Of a stretch of 6,255 bases of DNA, positions 1-6,085 are shown in pieces. This DNA is from Myxococcales bacterium (GTDB lineage: Bacteria; Myxococcota; Polyangia; Polyangiales; Polyangiaceae): contig JAGQIY010001305.1 of assembly GCA_020430865.1 (NCBI GenBank), forward strand, positions 1 through 6,255, read 5' to 3'. Every line of letters begins with the position of its first letter. Position 1 is the stretch's first letter. The position numbers and the translations under genes are program-made. The notes under the pieces were generated by a model. It was not told the origin of the DNA. It saw only the letters and a program-made list of their open reading frames with translations, and did no database searches.

Positions 1-223
1 AGCGGAGCTAGCAGAGCGCGTCGTCGGCCGGCTGTTGTTCGAGCTGATGGATGACCGCAACGATGCGATCCGGCGGGTCGCGGCGCACGCAGCGTCGGAG
101 ATAGGCCTGGACGAGCCGCTGAGCGTGAGACAGCCGCGCCGGGCGGCGGAACCGAGCGCGTTCGATGAGCTGTTGCGTGGCGCCGCGCGCTTGTTGAGCG
201 GGGGGGTGCCCAATGCGAGCTGA
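1..223 (+). CDS. C-terminal fragment of a HEAT-repeat-like protein (5' end outside window)
   Basis: The frame is open from position 2 and ends at TGA 221-223, giving about 73 residues of a protein that begins upstream. A TTG at 35 and an ATG at 47 could serve as starts, but the frame stays open above them and no ribosome site is visible, so a truncated longer gene is the better reading. The first 40 residues look like one HEAT-type helical hairpin: an amphipathic helix, the turn DDRNDAIRRVAAHAASEIG, then a polar tail rich in Arg, Ala and Pro. The match is by residue pattern only. The last 11 nt overlap the start of the cNMP-domain gene, so the two are almost certainly co-transcribed and translationally coupled. 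Known from other bacteria: some ADP/ATP-translocase-like membrane proteins carry HEAT and cNMP-binding domains at their C-terminus. This gene might be such a protein, but the transporter part is not visible. A G7 run at 200-206 lies near its 3' end. Confidence 0.6.
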   Translation, partial: AELAERVVGRLLFELMDDRNDAIRRVAAHAASEIGLDEPLSVRQPRRAAEPSAFDELLRGAARLLSGGVPNAS

Positions 224-1199
224 GCTACAGCCGAGTCAGCAGGTCGAGCGCATCATCGCGCTGCGCCGGTTTGCGGGGTTCGTGAACCTGCGCCCCAGCG
301 AGATCGCGGCCATTGCTGCGTTCGCGGAGGAACAGTTGTTTCCGAAGGGAACCGCGATGAGCAAGCCGGGACGTCCGGTGCAGTCGATCTTCTTCATCGT
401 GGAAGGCCACGTGGACTACCTGGAGGATGGGGTGGCGGTGCGTCGCTGGGGACCCCACGACGTGATCGGTGGGATGGCGGCGATGACGCAGGATCCGGCG
501 GGCCAGCACTTCGTGGCAGCGGACGACGTGATCGCCTTCGAGGTCAGCTACGACGACATGCTCGATCTGTTCGAGGATCACTTCAGCATCCTGGTCGCGG
601 TGCTCGGTGGTTTGTCGCGCGCGATGCTCGAGTCGCGTCGGGAGCTGGGGCTCGACGGAGGCTACGAACCAGCGCAAACGCCGGAGGTCCCGCCGCACTC
701 GCTGCCGCGGCTCAGTCTGGTGGAGAAGATCCTCTTCCTGCGCAACATGCAGGACATGGGGCGTCACGAGGTGGAGGTGATGGCCGAGCTGGCGCGGGGC
801 GCCAGCGAGTGGCGCTACGATGCTGGCACGGCGCTCTGGCGCGTCGGAGACAGCTCCGACTACTACCTGTTCATCGTTGCGGGGTGCGTCGCCGGAGAGG
901 TGCCCGAAGAGCCCGGGAGCGCGCCGGGGCAAGCGCGACCTGCTCAGAGGATTCGACTCGGCGCGAACAGTCCCATAGGCATCATGGATGCCATTGCGGG
1001 TGTGCCGCGCTGGTACACGGCGGTGGCCGAGACCGACGTGGTGGTGCTGCGAGTCGAGGTGGGAGACCTGATCGATATCCTCGAGGATCACACGGAGCTG
1101 GCGGTGAACATGTTGCGCCGGCTGGCTGCGACCGTGCTGGAGCTCCGGCGCCGTATCGGCCAGAAGACACGAGAGAGCCTGCGAGCGCCCGCTGCCTGA
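213..1199 (+). CDS. Tandem cyclic-nucleotide-binding-like domain protein
   Basis: A soluble 328-residue protein made of two cNMP-binding (CRP/PKA regulatory type) beta-barrel domains, about residues 16-148 and 166-316, joined by a short Pro-rich linker. Domain 1 shows the barrel pattern (FPKGTAMSKPGRPVQSIFFIVEGHV) and domain 2 repeats it (YDAGTALWRVGDSSDYYLFIVAG). Each ends in a matching C-terminal helix, DDMLDLFEDH in the first and GDLIDILEDH in the second, so the protein looks like an internal duplication. No helix-turn-helix, kinase or membrane segment follows, so it is not a CRP-type transcription factor. The phosphate-binding cassettes are degenerate: the usual Glu is Gly87 in domain 1 and Ile257 in domain 2. 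The usual Arg is lost in domain 1 (about Ala96), while domain 2 keeps Arg266. The ATG at 213 overlaps the upstream stop, and the G-run ending 6 nt before it can act as a poor ribosome site. It probably works with the upstream HEAT-like protein. Nucleotide binding is doubtful. Confidence 0.88.
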   Translation: MRAELQPSQQVERIIALRRFAGFVNLRPSEIAAIAAFAEEQLFPKGTAMSKPGRPVQSIFFIVEGHVDYLEDGVAVRRWGPHDVIGGMAAMTQDPAGQHFVAADDVIAFEVSYDDMLDLFEDHFSILVAVLGGLSRAMLESRRELGLDGGYEPAQTPEVPPHSLPRLSLVEKILFLRNMQDMGRHEVEVMAELARGASEWRYDAGTALWRVGDSSDYYLFIVAGCVAGEVPEEPGSAPGQARPAQRIRLGANSPIGIMDAIAGVPRWYTAVAETDVVVLRVEVGDLIDILEDHTELAVNMLRRLAATVLELRRRIGQKTRESLRAPAA

Positions 1200-1256
1200 G
1201 CTCTCCCCCGCTGAAGAACGTGCACGCCGCGTCCGAGGCGGCCGGGTTCCCAGGAG

Positions 1257-1282
1257 CGCTGAGCCGATGGCGGGGATCAGCG
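1257..1282. terminator. Possible weak bidirectional terminator between convergent genes
   Basis: The 77-nt gap between the cNMP gene and the oppositely oriented udk gene contains an inverted repeat, CGCTGA at 1257-1262 and TCAGCG at 1277-1282, with a 14-nt loop. The right arm includes the udk stop codon. A second, smaller hairpin (GCCGC 1226-1230 with GCGGC 1238-1242) lies beside it. Neither is followed by a T-run on either strand, so intrinsic termination is not well supported. Position between convergent genes is the main argument. Confidence 0.2.
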
Positions 1283-1918
1283 TGCGTCGAGGATCGAAGT
1301 GATCTTGGTCGCTAGCATGTCCACGGCGACGCGGTTCAGACCACCTTCGGGGAAGATCACGTGAGCGTAGCGCTTGCTTGGCTCGACGAACTCGAGGTGC
1401 ATGGGGCGCACCGTCTCGAGGTACTGACGCATCACGGACTCCAGGGTGCGTCCACGCTCCACGATGTCGCGGTTTATGCGTCTCGCCAGGCGGATGTCCG
1501 CGTCGGTATCGACGAAGATGCGAATGTCCATCAGCTCGCGCAATGATGAATCCGCGAGGATCAAGATGCCGTCCACGACGATCACCTCGTGGGGGGCGAT
1601 GGCCTTCGTCGCCGTGCTTCGGGTGTGAGTCTTGAAGTCGTAGATCGGCGCTGCGATGGCTTCGCCTGAGCGGAGCGCGGCGACGTGCTCGACCATCAGC
1701 TCCGTCTCCAGCGCGTCGGGGTGATCGTAGTTGATGTGTTCGCGCTCGTCGGAGCTGACACCGCTGCGGTCGCGGTAGTACCAGTCGTGTTGCAGGACGA
1801 CGACGGAGCCGTTGCCATGGAGGCGCTGGATCTCCCGTACCACCGTGGTCTTGCCAGAGCCCGAGCCACCCGCCACGCCGATCACGATCGGTGCCTTCTG
1901 CGCCATCTCCCGCACCAT
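1277..1918 (-). CDS. udk: Uridine kinase (uridine/cytidine kinase)
   Basis: A cytoplasmic enzyme of pyrimidine salvage that phosphorylates uridine or cytidine to UMP or CMP with ATP or GTP. With this start it is 213 residues, the size of E. coli Udk. Visible motifs: Walker A GGSGSGKT at residues 17-24; QHDWYYRD at 43-50, with Asp45 aligning to the catalytic Asp of human UCK2; NYDHPDA at 63-69; the nucleoside-site segment PIYDFKTHTR at 91-100; VVDGILIL near 114-121, with Asp where many relatives have Glu; the lid region RRINRDIVERGR; and VRPMHLEFVEPSKRYA, which is near-diagnostic for the family. ATG 1918 was chosen because GTGAG lies 7 nt upstream. A GTG at 1930 (217 residues, no ribosome site) and an ATG at 1906 (209 residues) are alternatives. 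It is the last gene of a minus-strand run, 79 nt after the receiver gene. No functional tie to the two-component pair is evident. Confidence 0.96.
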   Translation of the reverse strand: MVREMAQKAPIVIGVAGGSGSGKTTVVREIQRLHGNGSVVVLQHDWYYRDRSGVSSDEREHINYDHPDALETELMVEHVAALRSGEAIAAPIYDFKTHTRSTATKAIAPHEVIVVDGILILADSSLRELMDIRIFVDTDADIRLARRINRDIVERGRTLESVMRQYLETVRPMHLEFVEPSKRYAHVIFPEGGLNRVAVDMLATKITSILDAR

Positions 1919-1997
1919 CGCAGAACTCACGAGAGGTGTCAGGCAGCAGCCAGCGGCGCAGGTGTTTTTCGAGCGGCGCCGCCCGCGAGCTGGCCCT

Positions 1998-2396
1998 TCA
2001 GCTCTTCTTGGACAGCGAGCGCAGCCGGATCAATCGGAAGGCTGCGTTCACCTGACTGACGAGCGCCTCGTCGTTGCCCTTGTCGGTGAAGCTCCCGTCG
2101 AAGCCCAGGGCGCGCCCCTTGCCGACCAAGTCGGCGTCGGACGTGTAGAGGTAGAACAGCGGGGTCGAGCCAGCCGTCTTGGCCGCGTTGCGCAGGGACG
2201 ACAGGACCTCACCACCGTCGATACCAGGCATGTGATAGTCGATGATGACCAGCTGACAGCTGCGCAGGTGGCGCGCCGTTCCCACGGTCTGGCTCGTCGT
2301 GATGACCTCGTACCCCGCCTCGTTCAGCGCGGCCTGGGCTCGGGCGAGCACGGCCTGGCTGTCGTCGATCACGAGGATGCGTTGAGTGTCGGTCAT
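1998..2396 (-). CDS. Single-domain response regulator (CheY-like receiver)
   Basis: A 132-residue stand-alone receiver domain. The acidic pocket is Asp11-Asp12 (ILVIDDS), the phosphoacceptor is Asp53 in LVIIDYHMPGIDGG, the switch Thr is Thr85 (FYLYTSD), and the conserved Lys is Lys106. The usual Lys-Pro pair is Lys-Gly here, which may alter the beta5-alpha5 turn. The domain fills the protein apart from a basic tail (RLIRLRSLSKKS), so there is no DNA-binding or enzymatic output. It must act by protein contact or as a phosphate relay or sink. ATG 2396 was chosen: it begins one residue block before the first beta strand and has GGGG 4 nt upstream (2403-2400). A TTG at 2411 would add five residues and sit directly against the kinase stop. 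It lies 15 nt downstream of the kinase gene, so the two are very probably one transcript and a cognate pair. Confidence 0.93.
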   Translation of the reverse strand: MTDTQRILVIDDSQAVLARAQAALNEAGYEVITTSQTVGTARHLRSCQLVIIDYHMPGIDGGEVLSSLRNAAKTAGSTPLFYLYTSDADLVGKGRALGFDGSFTDKGNDEALVSQVNAAFRLIRLRSLSKKS

Positions 2397-2411
2397 GAGG
2401 CCCCAGGGCAA

Positions 2412-4688
2412 TCAGCGCTTGAACGCTGCAGGAGATACTATCACTTCGATCCCGGATGAGTGGCTCCCGTCTCCGCTTTCAACGATGCGCACCTGATAGC
2501 CGATCTTCTGGAGTTCCGTGCGTACGGCGCTCAGGCCCATGCCGAAGCCCGCGAGATCGCTTCCGTCATGCAGCGACGCGCGCTCGCTTCCCGAGCTGTC
2601 CTTGGTGGTGATGCCCGGGGCAAAGGCTAGCTCCTCGGCGCCGACAGCTGGTTGATCGACGGCCTCCGCCGCGCGCCGCAGCGCCACCCGGTCGAGCCCG
2701 CGTCCGTCGTCGATCACGCGTATCGTTGGCCCCGCTTCGGCGGCCTCCGCGACTAGTCGGATACGAGCGGGGATGGGCTTACCAGCCTGCTCGCGTTCCT
2801 CCACGACCTCCACGCCGTGGGCCACGGCGTTCCTCACCAGGTGTGTCAACACGCCGCTCAGGACCCTTGCCAGGCGAGGGGGTATCGGAACGTCACGACC
2901 ACTGACCTCGACGCTCACGCGCTTGTTCTCGCGAGCCGCCCAGCGCGGCGCGGAATCCAGCAGGGACAGCGCGCTCTCGCCGAACGGGCGCGAACCCAGC
3001 AGCTCCACGACGCGCGCCACCTGCTGGGCGTCGCCGACGGGTTTGCCGTCAGGAATCAATTCGCCGAGGCGAGCAAGGTCTGCGCGGCGCACGGTGACCT
3101 GCTCGAGAATCGCGGGGCCGATGGGCGACGCCTCGACCAGCATGCGCTCGGCCTCGCCAACCGACTCCGTGGCACGCGCGATCAGCGGCTTCAGGCGGGC
3201 TCGCACCGTGGATCCGGCGAGGGTCTCGCCTTCTCGCAGACGTCCGCGGAACTTGGCGAGCTCGTCCTCCAGCGCCGCCGCGCTCTTCTCCAGTGCCATC
3301 AGATCGAACGCGCGCGCCTCGCCCTTGATGGTGTGCGCCCAGCGGAAGAGCTCTTCGTTCTGCTCCGAGGTGAAATCACCGGCCAAGCCTTCGAGCGCCG
3401 ATTCGCAGTCGCCCAGCCGCTCCCGCGCTCCATCGAGCACCTGTACCAAGAGCTGGCCCCCCCCAGCGACCAGCTTGCGCATCGCGCCGATCTGCCGCTT
3501 GTGCTCCTCCTGGTTCTCGCGGACCGTGCGCTCGAGGCGACGCTTGTCGGTCTCGTCGGTTGCCAGCAGCATCACCCGCTTGATCTGGCCGTCTTCGACG
3601 ATGGGGCGGAAGTCGAGGCGGAGCACACGCTCGCTCGGCGTTCCGCGAGCGATGGTGGTCTCCCGGGGCGCCAGCGCTCCCACGTCTTCCCAGTCGTCTG
3701 GACCGATCGTGAACGCGACCTCCATCCACTCCTCGAAGGCCTCTCGTTCGACCCTCGAGCTTCCTTCGGGAAACAGGAGATCCGCCACAGGCTGCCCGAC
3801 GACGGACTCGCCGAACACACGCGCCGCCTGCTTGCTCTGTACCCTGCCGACGCGTCCTTGTTCCGTGAACACCAGGATCGCTTCACCCATGTGGTCGAGC
3901 AGCTGCTGGAGCCGGTGGTTGAGCGCCTCGAGGCGTGTCTCCCGGTCTGCGATGGCGACCGCCATCGAGTTGAAGGCGGCCGCCAGTCGCCCGACTTCGT
4001 CATGGGCGCGCACCTTCACCTCGGCTTCGCGCCCCTGTTGCACGTCCGCGATGCCGCGGCTGAGTCGCCCCAGCGGACGCACCACCTGCACGCGCACCAA
4101 ACCCAGCACCACGAAGGCGAGCAGGCCTGCCATGCCCAGGGCGTAGAGCATGATGCGCTCGCGAGTACGGCGGTACTGGGCGTTCTCGGGCTCCAGCGTG
4201 AAGTGGATCGTCAGACTGCCGACGCGCTCACCCCCGGGCCGCGTGAGCGGGTGGTCGATGATGATGCGGTCGCTGAGCACGTGCACGTGACTGGTATTTC
4301 CCGGCGGATCTCCGTGAGCGTCCGGCGTGCCCAACTCGGCGACGGGCTTCGGGTCGTCCTGGAGCCAGACGGCGGCGTAGACGATGTCGCGATTGCTCCC
4401 CAAGTTCTTGACCTCGGCCTTCAGCTCCTCCTCGTCCCCGAAGTCGGCCGCCGCGGACACCGTCGCAGCGAACAAGTCCACCACCATCGTCGCCGCGATG
4501 CGCTTCTGCTCGATCAGACCGGCTCGGGCGCGATCACTGAGCTCGCTGACCACGAACAGCGAGGTCAGCGTGAGCACCACCACGACCATGAGGCTGAGCT
4601 TCGCGCCGATTGAAAAGAAGCGCCCGGAGAGCGCTGGCGTCTTGATCGCGACTGCCGAGCGCCTGCCGCTCTGGGGAGGCTGGTTCAT
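2412..4688 (-). CDS. Membrane-bound CheA-like sensor histidine kinase (HAMP-PAS-Hpt-HATPase)
   Basis: A 758-residue inner-membrane sensor kinase. Order: short basic cytoplasmic N-terminus; TM1 about 30-49; extracytoplasmic sensor about 51-177; TM2 about 180-203; HAMP about 201-255 (P..L..L ending in DEVGRLAAAFNSM); PAS about 260-380 (LLDHMGEAILVFTEQGRV); a coiled-coil-like stretch 380-405; Hpt domain about 415-520 with H-box AHTIKGEARAFD, phosphoacceptor His452; a short CheA P3-like stretch 525-580; and a CheA-type ATPase 585-758. The ATPase has N-box LTHLVRNAVAHGVE (Asn620, His624), G1 VIDDGRGLD (Asp660-Asp661), FAPGITTK and G2 GFGMGLSAVR. There is no HisKA domain and no CheW-like (P5) domain: the protein ends right after the ATPase. 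It should autophosphorylate His452 in trans and phosphorylate Asp53 of the adjacent receiver. The signal sensed is unknown. The ATG has only GGA 5 nt upstream as a ribosome site. A G8 run (3457-3464) encodes Gly409-411. Confidence 0.93.
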   Translation of the reverse strand: MNQPPQSGRRSAVAIKTPALSGRFFSIGAKLSLMVVVVLTLTSLFVVSELSDRARAGLIEQKRIAATMVVDLFAATVSAAADFGDEEELKAEVKNLGSNRDIVYAAVWLQDDPKPVAELGTPDAHGDPPGNTSHVHVLSDRIIIDHPLTRPGGERVGSLTIHFTLEPENAQYRRTRERIMLYALGMAGLLAFVVLGLVRVQVVRPLGRLSRGIADVQQGREAEVKVRAHDEVGRLAAAFNSMAVAIADRETRLEALNHRLQQLLDHMGEAILVFTEQGRVGRVQSKQAARVFGESVVGQPVADLLFPEGSSRVEREAFEEWMEVAFTIGPDDWEDVGALAPRETTIARGTPSERVLRLDFRPIVEDGQIKRVMLLATDETDKRRLERTVRENQEEHKRQIGAMRKLVAGGGQLLVQVLDGARERLGDCESALEGLAGDFTSEQNEELFRWAHTIKGEARAFDLMALEKSAAALEDELAKFRGRLREGETLAGSTVRARLKPLIARATESVGEAERMLVEASPIGPAILEQVTVRRADLARLGELIPDGKPVGDAQQVARVVELLGSRPFGESALSLLDSAPRWAARENKRVSVEVSGRDVPIPPRLARVLSGVLTHLVRNAVAHGVEVVEEREQAGKPIPARIRLVAEAAEAGPTIRVIDDGRGLDRVALRRAAEAVDQPAVGAEELAFAPGITTKDSSGSERASLHDGSDLAGFGMGLSAVRTELQKIGYQVRIVESGDGSHSSGIEVIVSPAAFKR

Positions 4689-4921
4689 CGAATCCGTTCA
4701 GGATGCACGCGGTTGTGCGCGGTGAGCCTGCAATGGTCGTTCAAGCGTGAAGCCACCGCAAGCCCGGCTCCAGACGGCGCGGCCGCGCTCCGTTCCGAGC
4801 GGTCGTCGCCAGGATGCGCCTCACCCAATCTCGGGGGTGCGCTGTGGGTCCGAGGCGATGGCAGCCCTCGACGGCAGCGCGAGGACGTGCTCTCACCTGG
4901 TGTTGTCGAGGAAGGAACCGC
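4689..4921. promoter_or_regulatory. Divergent intergenic region between sensor kinase and M28 peptidase
   Basis: These 233 nt separate the start codons of two divergently read genes, so promoters for both the kinase-receiver transcript and the peptidase should lie here. I could not identify convincing -35/-10 or -24/-12 boxes on either strand. Visible structure: a 12-nt palindrome GCGCGGCCGCGC at 4777-4788, overlapping a hairpin with arms CGCTC 4786-4790 and GAGCG 4797-4801 and a 6-nt loop; and a small inverted repeat TTCA-agcg-TGAA near 4740-4751. These could be operators or leader structure, but GC-rich DNA yields such repeats by chance. Open frames crossing this stretch are unconvincing. 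Confidence 0.4.
4908..4916 (+). promoter_or_regulatory. Strong ribosome binding site fixing the peptidase start
   Basis: GAGGAAGGA lies 5 nt before ATG 4922 and is the best Shine-Dalgarno match in the window. It decides the start of the M28 peptidase at 4922 and argues against the in-frame ATG at 4814, which would add 36 Arg/Trp/Cys-rich residues ahead of the secretion signal. Confidence 0.75.
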
Positions 4922-6085
4922 ATGACGTCCAAACACTTCACGCCGCCATCGCAGCGTCGATTCGCCGCCTGGCTGCCCTCCAGGGTCTTGCACGTCGACG
5001 CCAGCCCGGCGCGCACGCTGGCTGGGGTGACGCTGACCTCGGCCCTCCTCACGCTGCTTGGATGCTCCACCACGGCGGCACCAGCGCTGCGCCCCGCCAG
5101 CGCGCCCAAGGCGACCAGCGCTGCACCGGAGCCCACGCCGGCTCGTACTGGCCTCGAGCCGCTGACCGACGAGGAACGAGCCCTGAGCGTCGACCTCGAG
5201 CGTGACGTCAAGAAGATCGCCGAGCTGACTTGCCCCAAGCCCCGCCCCGGCAAGGCGCGAACCTGCGCACGCAACTCCGACGCCGTCTGGGAGCTGGCCG
5301 AGATCTCGGATTGGCTCAGCGCACAGCTCGAGCAGGCCGGCTATCAGGTGAATCGCCACGGTATCGAGCTGGATGGCTCGACGGTGATGAACCTGGAGGT
5401 CGAGGTCCCTGGTGGCTTGCGCGGCGGCGAGCTGATCGTGGTCGGGGCGCACTACGACGCGGTGTCCGGGACTCCGGGCGCCGACGACAACGCGAGCGGA
5501 GTCGCTGGAGTGCTCGCACTGGCGCGCAGCTATGCTGGACGTCGGCACCAGCGGAGCCTGCGTTTCGTGCTGTTCGTGAACGAGGAGCCGCCGCACTTCC
5601 AGACCCCCACCATGGGCAGCTACGTCTACGCCAAGTCGCTGAGTGAATCGGGGCGCGCGGTGCGCGCGATGCTCAGCCTGGAGTCGATCGGCTACTACTC
5701 GGACGCTCCCAAGAGTCAACAGTTCCCGACGGCAACACTCGCGAGGCAACACTCGCCCGTGGGCGACTTCGTGGCCGTGCTCGGAGACGAGACCTCGGCC
5801 CCGCTCGTCGACGTGACCTCCAAGCTCCTGCACAAGCACGCGACGCTGCCGGTCGAGCAGCATGTCTTGGCCAGCGATGTCCAGGGTATCGACTGGTCCG
5901 ATCACTGGTCGTTCTGGCAGTTCGGCTACCCGGCGGTGATGATCACCGATACCGCGCCGTTTCGGAATCCGAATTACCATAAGGAAACGGACACGCCGGA
6001 GACGCTGGACTATGGTCGCATGGCTCGCGTGGTCTCTGGGGTCGACGCCGCGATCGTGGACCTGGCTGGCGGACCCTATCTGTAG
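4922..6085 (+). CDS. M28-family zinc metallopeptidase, predicted lipoprotein
   Basis: A 387-residue protein predicted to be exported and lipid-anchored, cutting N-terminal residues from peptides with two metal ions. A hydrophobic stretch (AGVTLTSALLTLLGC, about 34-48) ends in a lipobox LLGC with Cys48 as the lipidation site. It is followed by an Ala/Pro-rich linker 49-78. The catalytic domain, about 80-385, shows the M28 metal and catalytic residues: GAHYDA (His177), GADDNASG (Asp189), NEEPPHF (Glu221 as base, Glu222 as ligand), LESIGYYS (Glu254 where many relatives have Asp) and NYHKETDTPE (His353). SDHWSFWQFGYPAVM is another recurrent motif of this group. The n-region before the hydrophobic core is unusually long (about 33 residues). 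The exact substrate cannot be read from sequence. Its 3' end overlaps the recX-like gene on the opposite strand by 10 nt. Family assignment is secure; lipoprotein status is likely. Confidence 0.93.
   Translation: MTSKHFTPPSQRRFAAWLPSRVLHVDASPARTLAGVTLTSALLTLLGCSTTAAPALRPASAPKATSAAPEPTPARTGLEPLTDEERALSVDLERDVKKIAELTCPKPRPGKARTCARNSDAVWELAEISDWLSAQLEQAGYQVNRHGIELDGSTVMNLEVEVPGGLRGGELIVVGAHYDAVSGTPGADDNASGVAGVLALARSYAGRRHQRSLRFVLFVNEEPPHFQTPTMGSYVYAKSLSESGRAVRAMLSLESIGYYSDAPKSQQFPTATLARQHSPVGDFVAVLGDETSAPLVDVTSKLLHKHATLPVEQHVLASDVQGIDWSDHWSFWQFGYPAVMITDTAPFRNPNYHKETDTPETLDYGRMARVVSGVDAAIVDLAGGPYL

Noticed and set aside
225..1091. Minus-strand open frame of about 288 codons opposite the cNMP-domain gene.
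   Set aside because: A shadow frame rich in His, Arg and Leu; the plus-strand product has two recognisable domains.
1226..1242. Hairpin GCCGC/GCGGC after the cNMP gene as an intrinsic terminator.
   Set aside because: Only five base pairs and no T-run downstream on either strand.
1955..1985. T5 run next to GCGGCGCCGC between the receiver and udk genes as a terminator.
   Set aside because: In the direction of transcription (minus strand) the run reads as A after the palindrome, which does not fit an intrinsic terminator, and the palindrome has no room for a proper loop.
2817..4613. Long plus-strand open frames opposite the sensor kinase (about 598 and 457 codons).
   Set aside because: They are antisense to a gene with clear domain motifs, rich in Arg, His and Ser, and without recognisable domains. 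High GC removes stop codons from antisense frames.
4861..4880. TGGCAG...GGCA as a sigma-54 -24/-12 promoter for the peptidase.
   Set aside because: The GG-to-GC spacing is 14 instead of 12, and the TTGC element is missing.
4814..4921. Upstream in-frame ATG extending the peptidase by 36 residues.
   Set aside because: No ribosome site, atypical composition, and it would push the secretion signal far inside the protein.
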